A stretch of DNA of 64,000 nucleotides. Source: Brachionus manjavacas. Lineage: Eukaryota > Rotifera > Eurotatoria > Ploima > Brachionidae. Below, piece by piece: positions 36,340 through 47,406 of the stretch. The position numbers and the translations under genes are program-made. Location of the stretch: positions 5,580,001 to 5,644,000 of the forward strand of contig JAHQIY010000004.1 in assembly GCA_019054805.1 (NCBI GenBank), written 5' to 3'. Within the stretch, counting starts at the first letter, position 1. Each line of letters opens with the position of its first letter. The notes under the pieces were generated by a model. It was not told the DNA's origin. It searched no databases and saw only the letters and a list, made by a program, of their open reading frames with translations.

Positions 36340-37640
36340 GCTTTTTATTGAAAGTAGTTTTTAGATTAATAACTTGACAAGTAAAATTTTAATTTATTAT
36401 CTATTATAACACCCTTAGAACTACAGAAATTGATGGTATCATCATCAAATATTTTACAATTTATGTTGTGATTTTTAACAAAGAAAGGTAGGTCGTTTAT
36501 GAAAATTAAGAAGAAAAAAGGACCTAACTCACTCCCCTGAGGAACTCCAAGGTCTTTATAAGAGATTCAGAAAGAGTCTCACCGAAGGTTACCGCTTGTT
36601 TTCTTCCAAAGAAATAATTACTAATGAGATCTAAAGCTTTTTCACAGAACCCAATTCTCTTTAATTTGCAAAAAAAGAGATTTCGGTCTACGAAGTCGAA
36701 AGCCTTGCGGAAGTCAATAAACAAGAGAAGTGTAATAAATCTTTTTTTGCGTGCTGCATTAATTTCTGAAATTTCAAAATTTTTTCTTTTAATTTACTAA
36801 AGGGACATATGTTTGAGAGTTCATAAAATGTTTCATATATGGAAGTTATACAGGTCTTTTGATCAAATAATGAATTTGATTTGATATCGGTGAAAAAAAG
36901 CTTGCTTATTTCCAAGGCCTCAGATGCGGAGTTATTACCGCTGATAATGAAGTTCGGAACGATACTGTTTTGTTTTTCAGACTTTAATTTTATTGTTGTT
37001 CTAATAAAATCATAATTCTTTTGAATTATGAAAATCATTTAATTTTCTACCCCTAAAATAAAATATCAATTTTTATTCATTTTCTAGCTACTTTTTATGA
37101 AAAATAATAAGACCGATCTTCTGTGATTTTCCACGACTTATAAAAATTATCCCGTATTTAGATATGGAATTAATTTCAATATCTGACCATGGGCTAATAG
37201 AATTTTTATTATAAATTTTAACTTTTTAGTTAGTGCAATCGAATCTATTATACTTAAAATTGAGTTCTTTAAGAAGTTCTATATATCATTAGGTAAATCA
37301 AGCGAAGATAAAGAATGGAAAGATGATGATTTGAACTTACATGATGGTGGGAAATTTTCTCTGAGATTTTATATAGATTCTTCTCAGAAAGATTTCTAAC
37401 AGATCTATAAACGAAGGTTCTTTTAATTGAGGAAATGTCCAGTTAAATTACTAAAATTCTATGATCGCTTAGAGAATTATCAATGGATGAAGTCGATTTT
37501 ATTAGATTTTAGTTATGAAATACGAGATCTATTTGAGAAATACTTGTTATTAATTTATTTATACAAAAACTTCTATTAATCCGGTTGCTCCGGATCGACC
37601 AGAGTCAGCTGATTCGGTCAGAGCCTTTACGGATGTTGCA
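36340..37640 (-). mobile_element. Degenerate CR1/L2-like LINE (endonuclease end plus RT)
   Basis: From high to low, the minus strand shows ISQIDLVFHN and SIDNSLSDHRILVI (endonuclease end with the SDH box, about 37,540-37,450); a linker containing SSIKRTFVYRSVRNLSEKN and later NNSASEALEISKLFFTDIKS; FIDFRKAFDFVDRNLF (RT motif A, about 36,720); and, in another frame, GSELGPFFFLIFINDLPFF and IFDDDTINF, where ADD has become DDD. It stops about 170 bp from the preceding LINE relic. Confidence 0.7.
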
Positions 37641-38931
37641 TTTGTGTACCATATTCTCAGCAAAATTCCAAGAGAAAAGGTATTTTTTAAAAGGAACGAA
37701 AACGAATCTTAAACGAAAATTTTAATTTAATATTTATTAGATTTTTATCAGTTGATTATTAAACTATTTTAAATTTTTCAATTTTTCAATTTAAATCAGC
37801 ATTGTTTCATTTTTTTAATGTTGATAGTTTTTAATATAATGAGTCTTTCATTTGGTAGCAACTCATTTTTCTCAGAGTTATTAGAAGATAAATGAAAAAA
37901 AGTTTTTGCTCTTTATATGGTTCTGATCAGACTTGTTTTTAAATTTTTTTTTCCTTAAGTCACAGTTTTAAGTCTAGGTCACAAAAATTTAAGTCAAAGT
38001 CATGACATAAGTCATTGACTTGACTTCACTTAAGACTTGTGACTTAAAAACAACTCTGGTTCTGATTGAAAACCAATGGTTTCTAACTCTTATCTTATTG
38101 AATTTTATTTCAAAAATATTGCCAGTCAATCTTTAGGCACACTTATCTCCATTGATAAGCGTTTGTTTATCAATTGCTAAGAGTAATTGTGAAAGCGTTT
38201 ATTTCATTTAATTTTAAAAGAATTAAAGTGGGCCTTGCCTAGCGTATTAAAAAAGTAAACTGTGACAATTTATTACTATTTTGTGTAATTTAATTTTTTT
38301 AAATTTTGAATATTTTTATGTAACTCGGATTAATTTTTGTAATTGAATTAATTTTATTAATAAGAGATATTCTAGTTTTTTTAAAAGATAATATAATTGT
38401 CAATGTGGCTTAGGTTTTGTCTAAAACCAACACCCATCAAGATTATGAAAAAACAAAGTCGGATGTAAATCACCACAATTTTTAAAGCTCAATTTTTTTG
38501 CATTTATTTCTAATTATTTGAAATTTATAACAACTCTAGAATTATAATCCAGAGTAAATCAAGTATTAGAAAAAGTTTAAAAAACTTTCCTCTCTATTCT
38601 TAATTTAGAGTCCTAAATTTTTTGTAATTTTTTGTAATTATGCTGCTAATTTTCATTCAAAATTTAGAGGTGTTGTAATTTTTTTTGATAAAAAAGGTGT
38701 AAGTAAAATCAGTGTAGGTTTTAGACAAAACCATAAATAAAAATAATGTAAAAAATCAGAAATTTCATTACGATTTTTTAAGTTCGATTGTTTTCTATTA
38801 ATAAGTTACAAAAAAGTAGTTTTTAATTTAGATTAAATTGATTTTTTTCGTGAAGAAATTTTAATTTGAGTCAATATTTAACCTAACCCTAAAACACTAT
38901 CTTTTGTAAAAAAAATTTGTTTTCGTTTTCT

Positions 38932-38988
38932 GTACCGAAATCCTTAATGCCCAAAATTCTTAGAAAATCACTATAAAACGCTGTTTTT
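38932..38988 (+). repeat. Copy of the 31.7-kb repeat unit
   Basis: It shares GTACCGAAATCC, AATGCC, AAAATTCTT and GAAAATCACTA with 31,686-31,741 in order, about 85-90% by eye. It ends 9 bp from the 1,151-bp element that follows. Confidence 0.6.
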
Positions 38989-38997
38989 CATGTAATA

Positions 38998-40148
38998 CAG
39001 TGGTGTTCCGGATTTAGTAATCTACGATTATTTACGTAAAAAATAGTAAATTTACCGAATTTTACGTAAAATATTGTAAATTTGGCATGTTGAAGTTTAT
39101 GATCAAAACTCTATATCAAATTGCTCATTTTATATTTAATAATAAATTTCCTGAAGATTTAGGTAGAATTTTATAAAATTCTTGATGTAACATTGATTAA
39201 CATAGTTTGTTAAATTAAAATTTCAAAAAAAAAAAAAATTTTAATTAATAGTATGCTCAAAATTAACTAAAATGATCGATTATTTTTGATTTTTTAGTAA
39301 AGTTAATAATGCAAATAAATAAACTTTTTTCTAAACATAAAATATCATTTGGTTTTTTAATTTTATTATCTTTGCGAAGTTAAGTTTTTTGTCTTTGGGA
39401 TTTGGTACTCTTTTTAATTCTAAAAATCGATTATTAATCCATTTATTTTATGATCAACTTAAAAAAATTTTTGAGACTGTAGCATAATATGTTAATTCAT
39501 TACCAATAAAAAAAAATCATTTCGTTAATTTAAGAAATTATTATGCTTACTTTTTAATTGAGCATTTGATCATTTGATCATAAACTTCAACATGCCGTAA
39601 ATTTACGTAAATTTACAAAAGTAAAAAAATGCAAATTTACTAAGTGTCTAGAAAATTGAAATAATTTGGCACTTTTTAAAAAAAAAAATGAATTTTTTTT
39701 ATCCTTCAATATTTATTTTAAAAATTGTATTAAAAAAAATTTTCCATAATTTACGTAAATTTTGTTAAAATTTAATCAATTTTATGGTAAAAATTGGTAA
39801 AATGTCAAAATTACATTAAAGTTTAAAATTGAAAATATTAAATAAAATTAAAATCTAGATAATAATTTAAAGTAAAAGAAAATTAAAGAGGTTTGTCAAA
39901 CAATTAAAAAGCATCACAAAAAGTTTTGAAAAATATCTTAAAAAGTTTTGAAAACTTTTTAAGATATTTTTTTAACGTAAAAAATGTAAATAAAATTTTT
40001 TTTTCCTCAATTTAATTTAAAATTTTAATTAGCCATTTAAATTGATTAAATTAATATATAATTAATTTACAATATTTTACGTAAAATTCGGTAAATTTAC
40101 TATTTTTTACGTAAATTATCGTAAATTACTAAATCCGGAACACCACTG
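38998..40148. mobile_element. 1,151-bp Tc1/mariner-like non-autonomous element
   Basis: The terminal inverted repeats begin CAGTGGTGTTCCGGATTTAG on both ends and stay almost identical for about 85 bp, with two visible mismatches. TA flanks both ends (38,996-38,997 and 40,149-40,150), as in TA-targeting Tc1/mariner elements. No transposase frame exists inside. A second, inner inverted pair (around 39,080-39,130 and 39,545-39,605, containing GGCATGTTGAAGTTTATGAT) suggests a nested or composite structure. The high TIR identity implies fairly recent movement. Confidence 0.8.
39929..39971. repeat. Perfect 21-bp palindrome with 1-nt centre
   Basis: AAAAATATCTTAAAAAGTTT plus one more T is exactly reverse-complemented after a single G at 39,950. 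It lies inside the 1,151-bp element and would extrude a cruciform or hairpin. Confidence 0.9.
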
Positions 40149-40150
40149 TA

Positions 40151-40989
40151 TAATATAAAATATTTTTTTTGTCAAGATTTTAGAAATAACTTTGGTATTA
40201 AATTAATCTAATTTTTTTTGAAAAATATAAAGAATTGAAATTAATTTTTCTTGATTGATTTTAGATAATCATGAAGAAGGCAAAAACTTGCCAAAACGCG
40301 TCAACAAGGTCAGAGTTGATTTTTTTTAAATAAAAAGACCTACATAGAAATATTTATTTCTAAAAATTATTAAGTTTAATTTATATTGAAATTAAAAAAA
40401 ATAGCATAATCATTTTAACTTGCCACCAAGAATTCTACTAAGCAATGTTTTTAATCAATTATTAAAATCATTTAAAAAAATAATTTTGACTTATATTTTG
40501 CTGAGTCTTCTAACATAAATGATAAAAATATTTTGCTGATTTTGCCCAGTTAAAAAAGGATTCTGCATACAAATCCTGAATACAGTTAGCACAATTTTTC
40601 ATTAATTTAAAGAATCTCATTTTGCAAACAAACTAAAAGTGCATTTTATTTTAAAAAATCATTTAATTAATTTTAAAACTTATTTTTATTAAAAAATATC
40701 GTTCCGGATAATTTACTAAATTTAAACTCACTGATACCAAGAAAAATAATCACAATACTAATTTCTCATGATTTTATTTATATTTCACCGCCATTTTTAC
40801 TAAAGATATTTGTGATTTACAGAAATAGTAAAAACATAATAAAACATTAAATTTTTGAAAAAATTTTTATTTATTTATGAAACCGAAGTAAAAATTTTAG
40901 TTATTTAAGCAAGATAATAATTTTTAATTTTAAAATCAAATTAAAATATTCAGTTTCATTACCTTGGTAAAATTCTAGTTTTATTTTTA
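40151..40989. other. AT-rich DNA between the TIR element and duplication unit A
   Basis: No gene or confident repeat seen. It may contain further diverged sequence of the duplication, but I could not align it. Confidence 0.35.
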
Positions 40990-42643
40990 GAATTTTTTCT
41001 AATAGGTAAGTTCCCTACTTGAAAATGTTAATTTTTTTTCAAAAATTTCTTAAATTTAAGCTAGTTCTCTTTTTATGTATATATTATGACTAGATTTTTA
41101 AAATTTTTCATAGATGTCTGCCGAATTCATACTAAAAAAATTTTTTTAAATTAATTGTTTGAATTTAACAAATAAAGTCAGCTAAATGAACTATTAAAGT
41201 TAATTTCTTTTCAAATTTAAATTTTCCTCGATAAATAGCATACTGATTATTTATTTTATAAATTAAAACGATCAATTATTTCTGTAATTAAATTTTTATT
41301 ATTTCATAAATCTAATTTATTGAACCTAAAAAAATTAAAATTTTTGAGTTTTTTTTTAAGAATAAACAATTAATTATTAAAAAAATGTTTTAACTTCTTT
41401 ATTTTTATTTTTTTCTCTTGAAGAAAAACTAGCGTTTAACCTTGAAATCATGGATGATTTTTTGATTTTTGTGTTTCATTTTTTTGAATTTTATTTTTTT
41501 TATTCTAAAATAGAATTCAGTTTCAATGAGTTCTTAAAAAACATCTAAATTTAATTAAAGTTTTTAATTAAGTAAGCTAAAATGAGAATATTTTGCCAGG
41601 TAAAATTTAAAAATGTTACATAATATTTTGTTTAATAAAACTTTGAATTTATCAGATAAAATTTTGATTATTCATTTAGACTCAATTTTAAAAAACACAA
41701 CACACCTAAAATTTATTATTAAATTAAAAGTGAACATTACTTGCCTTTTACCATTTTAGAGAGTTAGTTTAATTAAAATTCTAAAATGGAAAAATAACCA
41801 CTTATCTAATTTGGATAAGTTTATTTTTTCTAGAAAATTTTATAAATAAAATTTGCTAATATCGCTAAGCCATTTATGCTTCTTTATTTTCGAGAGAAAG
41901 ATTTCAACTAAAAATCTAAGCATGGTTTGTTTGAACTCCGAAAGCTAAATAGCATTGTTAAATAGAACCTTAGATCAAACTTGCACTTTTATATAGGAGC
42001 AATGAAAGATCTAATTAGTTCAAGACAATTTTAAGTTAAAGAAAAGAAATAAAACAACTTTTTAGTATAAACCATTATTTTTGTAAGAATAATAAAGTTT
42101 CAAATAGCTTACAGGCACAACAAAACATAATGCAAATTTTGTTAATCGAATTTATATATTAAAGCAAATGAATAAAATTTGAAAAAAAAGGGCAATTTGG
42201 TGATGCGATTTTTTAGTTTCAAATATCTGGATTTGATTAAAAGAAAAATTTACATTCCATTTAGAAAGGCTTTGATGGTTTAAATCAGATCACTTTTTTT
42301 TGATGAGGCTTGTTTTTAACAAACCAAATTAAAAAATTTAAAAGAGCAAAATATTAGTATATTTTAGACAAGAAAGAAAATCGATTGAATTCTAATTCCA
42401 ATTTAAAAAATCAATTAAGTGTTAAATTTTTGTTTCTTTTTTAGTAATATGATTTTTGTTGGCCTAAAATCAGTGAACTATATCATAAACTATAGTTTGC
42501 AATCAATATATTGCTTAAGCAAAAGAAAAAAAAATTCAATTCACTAACTTGAGTAAACTTGGTCAAATATTTATCTAATTAGCATCTAATTTAATCTTGA
42601 GATTTTCATTTTAAACTTTTTCATTTGGTCATAAATAGCAATA

Positions 42644-42874
42644 ATGGCGAAGATAATCTCAAAGCAACAACGAAAAAAATTAAGAAAGAATTATTTTTGG
42701 AATTTAGTTTTTGGTTGTGAAAATTTAAAAATAATTCTCAAATATCTAATGTGTCCTATTTATTTATTCTTCAAAGAGATAATGCTCATATGGCAACAAT
42801 TTATTTTTGCAGTTCATCCTCCTACAAATTTAAATTTAAGCAAAAGCTTGGCTGAGAATTTCCAAGAAATTTAA
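42644..42874 (+). CDS. Small ORF in duplication core, unrecognised
   Basis: An ATG-initiated 76-codon frame starting MAKIISKQQRKKLRKNYFWN. It is identical in both duplication copies, but so is the surrounding non-coding DNA, so identity is not evidence of coding. The basic N-terminus is protein-like; the rest is Leu/Ile/Phe-rich. It may be a 5' exon of the OTU-like gene 315 bp downstream or chance. Confidence 0.2.
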   Translation: MAKIISKQQRKKLRKNYFWNLVFGCENLKIILKYLMCPIYLFFKEIMLIWQQFIFAVHPPTNLNLSKSLAENFQEI

Positions 42875-43188
42875 TTTTCAAAATTTTACTTTTTACTAGA
42901 CAAGCAAAAATTCCAATCTTCAAATTAGCTGAGCCAAACATTGCGATTGCTATTTTAAAGTACAATCTTGTTAATTGAGATGAGATCTCCTCAGGCAAGC
43001 GATCACCAAAAATCTGACTTTTTTTTTAAAGCGTACAAGAAAAAATTCAGCTCCAAGACGAGTTTTATTAAGTTTTGAATTTTTAAATCTTTAGAGTAAA
43101 ATGTACTTATATTTTGAACTAAAATCTTAAAATTTTTTAGAAAATTTAATCATTAATGTACCTTGTGAAGATTTAAAATTAAATTATA

Positions 43189-44934
43189 ATGGATAGCTTT
43201 GATTCAAAATTAAGTGCATCTTTGAATTTGAGCAAGTACAGAAAGAGCAAGAATAGAAAATCAAAATCTCCAGTATTGTCAGAAATTTTGAATTTAGAAA
43301 ACGCGCCATTCGATTTTCGATTTGAACCAATTGACCGCAAAATAGCCGAGCATTTAAAGTCCCAACAATTGATTCAGCTTTGTCTGCCTATTTTGCGACA
43401 CTCGGACCAAGTTTCCTATGATAGAGATGACTATTTTAGAGTCCAAATTAATTCGACTTGGGAAATGGAAAAATCAGCTGTGGACAATTCCCTATTTATG
43501 GCCGTCTCTCGGGCTCTTTTGTACAAGATTTTCTTTTTTGATGACAAATATGAGTTTGTTGTGCGCAAAACAATTTCTCAATATGTTCAACTATCCGATG
43601 GTGCTTGCTGCTTCGACTCGGATATCGTTCTCCAGCAAAATCTAAGAAAAGTGTTGTGTTCTTACTGGCTTAGCTTTGTGGAGAATGGTGCATTCAAACC
43701 GAGCACTAAATATTCCGAGTAAGTGTATTTCAATTTAGTTAGACAAATTTTAATTTGATTAAATTTTTTTTTTCCTAGAATTTTTTCCAATGTGCTGGAA
43801 TTTATCTACCAAATATACCAAATTAGTGTCAACAATTTCAGCAATAATTTACTATTCAAAAAATATGCTGTGGAAGACTTGTCAAATATTCTAAATTTAA
43901 AAATAATTTTATTCAATGGTGAAGATGGTAAGTTTTATCCAAAAAAAAAGAAATTAAAAGTATGCGAATCAGTCGAAAGCAAAAAATTGCGCATAAACGA
44001 CTGCATTTTTTGGAAAAAGTGGGCGAGCTTGACTACCAATGGTTGATGCCAGTGACCAAAGAGGCTTTCATTAAGTCAACTTTAGTAACCGGAGAGACGA
44101 AATTCTATTTTTTTAGAGTGTGTGCTAATTATTCAAAGCAAACTATTCTGATCGAAGCAAACCAAATAAAAAAGGCGCTTGGCACCGAGCTAAAAAAAAA
44201 GCAAAATTTTTTTCTTTTTCAAAAATTTTTGAGCGAAATTGCTGTCCATAGTTTGATTTCGTTGCATAAAATAGATTTTGATTTACTTCACAACTGCTCA
44301 GATAATGACGCGATAATACACTATTTGAACAGTTTATGGGGAAAAAATCATTTTAGCCTGAAAAAAGTTCTCAAAGAAATAGAGCCAAACCGGCAAGTAA
44401 AAATAAAATTTTGTTTTTTATTTTTTTTCACATTTTTTTTTCAATTAAGATTGAATCAGAGAGTGTGGAGCGAAAAAAAGATCTAAAATCAGAGTGTGAT
44501 ATTGACTCATCTTTTTGCGACTTGAAAAACTCTTCTGCCTTGTTAAATAGCTCGGCCATTTTGAAATTCAGCATTGAAAATCTATTGAACGACGTCAGCT
44601 CCTTTAATAATTTTGAAAGCAAAAAATCACGCAAAAAATCTACGAATATTTTCAGCAAGAAGAAGAAATTGAGTTAAAAGCAATGGATCTATTGCCTAAT
44701 ACCCGTGAAAAGTTTGATCAATTGAACAGTACGGCCAACGATTTCAATGACTGTCTGCATGATAATTTAGAAAAAAAGCACCCTTCAGAAAATAGGTGTC
44801 AAGCTAGTTCGTCAGAGTGTGGTCTATTTATAAGCGAGTCTAAGTCGAGGGCATTTTTTGTTAAAAGAAAGTCTTTGGACACATGCTTAAATTCCCTGAT
44901 GAGACTGTCGTCGAGTTCTTCTTCTGAAAAATGA
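43189..44934 (+). CDS. OTU-like domain protein, copy A (two frame breaks)
   Basis: Exons 43,189-43,718, 43,779-44,396 and 44,450-44,934 are joined by GT-AG introns of 60 and 53 nt. The full-length product would be near 540 aa. OTU-like blocks: KSAVDNSLFMAVSRALL (residues 95-111), LFKKYAVEDLSNILNLKIIL, and GKNHFSLKK near the end of exon 2. Usual OTU deubiquitinases have D-G-x-C before LF; here V98-D99-N100-S101 puts Ser at the Cys position, although the candidate His (NHF) is kept. Activity is therefore doubtful, though Ser at this site also occurs in Drosophila Otu. The last exon is Ser-rich and ends MRLSSSSSSEK. Frame breaks: a T6 run at 44,006-44,011 (copy B has T7) and an A6 run at 44,633-44,638 (B has A7). 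Family assignment is moderate. Confidence 0.55.
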
Positions 44935-46189
44935 TTCAAAGCAAAGGTTTTAGTATTTATTTTTGATTTTAAAAGCGTAAATAAATGAATGAATTGTTGA
45001 AAATATAATTTTTAATCCGAGTTGCATATAATCTAGGATCTAGGAGTTAAGCTCGAATGAAGCCAAAGTGTTCACATAATATGAAAAAAGTAAAGTCTTT
45101 TAAGTATGATTCCATTTATCTAATGAACGAGATGTTGCTGAAAGGTTTTTCCAATTTTTTTCATCAATCACTATTGACTTTTTTTTTAATATTCATAGTG
45201 TTTTTTATTAATTTAATAAATTTTACAATTATTTATGATTTTAAATTTCTACAAAATCAATTTTTCAAATTTTCCTTTAATTAATTTATTCTAAAACATA
45301 TAAAAAAAATTTAATTGCTTAATAAATATGTACCTTAAAAAAATTTGCATTAATTTGCTTACAATACTAATATTACAATTTTTGTAATATTTAATTTTTA
45401 TATTTATTTGCACAAGTTTTTAAAAAATAAATGTTTATAAAATTTCTTAGTTTTTCTTTTTGGATAATAATTGCATTTAATTGAATTTAAACTGAATATC
45501 AAGAAAATTAATTCTCAATTCTTATAAAGTAAGCCTTAATTTCAAAACAATAATCCAACTAATTTTTTTCTTCTTTTTTTCACTCAATCAAATATTAAGT
45601 CTTATGATTTTGTTTCTAAAGCTTTTTCAAAACTTTTAATCATTCATTTATTTAAAAATAATCTTCACAATCATGTTTATTTATATAGCCAGAATTTGAA
45701 GGACATTCTAACTACTTAGAATGTTCTTCATTCTAAAACATAAATTTAAACAATGATCAACTAACTATTTCAAAAGATTTAATAGTTCTTTAAAAAAAAT
45801 TTTATTTTCATCTTGTAATATAGAATTCTTGAATGATCATTGAGTAATTTTTAAATTTTTCTGATTCTTAATTTCTTTTAATTTCAAGAGAATAATAATA
45901 AAAAAAGAAAGTCAAAATAACTTATAAATGGTTTAATCCCAACTTATTGAGAAACTAATATTTTAGTAAGGATAAGATTTTATAAAAAATATCGATTAAC
46001 TTGTAAAAACCATGTATGAATTGGAGGAACTTTTTACCAAAAGAATTCTGTTAAGTAAAAAACAGACTTTAATAATTTTTTTTACAATTTATTTAAAAGA
46101 AATTTTTTTCGAATACCGCAAAATTTGAATAAAATACCCCAAATTTTTTAATATTTAATACTTTTTAATAGATTTAATTATATAATAGT

Positions 46190-46640
46190 GTTGGAATCCG
46201 TACAAGCGGACAATTAACTGACCAAAATTTTTGGAAACCGTGACCGTGTCCGCATTAACCGGCCAAGTTTTTTGCGGGCGATTATTTGACCGGTTTGGTT
46301 GATGGTCTAATCTTTCGAAAATAACGTATTAAAATCAGAAAATAAATATCAAAAATTTTTAATTTTATTTTTCTTTCAAGTTTTTGTAAAAAAATTTAAA
46401 GAGTATGTGCAAAATTTTCTATAAGCTAAAGTTATCATCTTCAAAAAGTTGAACATATTTTTGACCGCTCGTTTAATTCTGGCCGTATTTTTTGACGGCC
46501 AAAAATAAGACCACCAAGCTGACCCGCCTAATGACCGTAAAAAATCCTCCGTGTATTGAACCGGTTTGCCTTGACTGCATCCAAAACTTATGAAAAAAAA
46601 TGCTTCTAATACTTGCAATTGATAGTTTATCATTTATTTT
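46190..46640. repeat. Unclassified GC-richer block with ACCGG/GACCG words
   Basis: Several related words recur in both orientations (GACCGTGACCGTGTCCG-like, TTAACCGGCC, TTGACCGGTTTGG, GACCGCTCG, TTGAACCGGTTTG). The first and last parts are loosely inverse. It is likely a decayed DNA transposon inserted at the downstream edge of unit A, but no clean termini were found. Confidence 0.3.
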
Positions 46641-47406
46641 TCAGAACCTATCAATAATTCAACATTTATAACCTATTATTTCTTATTTCTAATTATCTTT
46701 TTTAATTTAAAACTTAATTTATTCTATTTTTTAATTTTAAATGAGTTTTTTAATGTTTATAGTTCAATAAGTATCTGAAAAACTTGGTATCTTTTTTTGG
46801 TCATAGAATAAAAGTGTTTTTTTAACCCTTTAGTATAAAATTTAGGTTATTTGTTTTAAATTGGTCATTAAAAAAAAATTGTCAATAATTTTAAAATACT
46901 CGATTTCTATTTATTTAAGTGTTAATTAATTTTTTTTTAAATTAAAGAATAATTAAAATTGTGTTTCGAATATACCATAATTAACTTCTGTAAAATTAAT
47001 TCATCTTTGGTACCAACCATGATTTAATATGAGTCTTGAACCTTATATAAATAAATCACCAAACTAAATAACTGGCCACTGAAAACTACGATGGTTCGAA
47101 AAACATTAGAAAATACAAAAACAGTCAAGGGTCTTCCACAAGACTGGAACAAGCAATGGTAAAAATTTACCCAACCGAATCAACCGCTAATTTATGTTAA
47201 AAAGCTAAAAAATCTTATGTCTCTTTCAGATGCATCCGGAGAAAAATAAAACTACTTTATAATAAAACAAAAAAATAATAAACGAAATAATATTATCATA
47301 GATGGCGAAAATTCCCCATAAAGTTAAAATAATATAACTTAAAAAGTAGATAAATATTAAAATTAAAATTAGATAAATTTTGATAGAGAGTAACAGAATA
47401 CATATT

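Larger units (their letters stand above)
40990..46060 (+). repeat. Duplication unit A (diverged flanks plus near-identical core)
   Basis: This block is colinear with 53,550-60,395. The core 42,497-45,346 matches 55,022-57,869 almost base for base, at an offset of 12,526 drifting by a few nt. The flanks align only patchily: GAAAATGTTAATTTTTTC near 41,020 and 53,578; ACCTAAA..TTTATT near 41,705 and 54,339; and 45,823-45,880 against 60,091-60,148. Confidence 0.8.

Noticed and set aside
45057..45284. Hydrophobic small ORF downstream of OTU-like copy A
   Set aside because: The partner in copy B is frameshifted by a T-run difference, and the translation is low-complexity Phe/Leu/Ile. It is more likely 3' non-coding DNA.
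47030..47230. Plus-strand fragment reading TMVRKTLENTKTVKGLPQDW
   Set aside because: It looks protein-like for about 40 residues but has an early stop, no splice sites I trust and no family I recognise. Probably TE debris.
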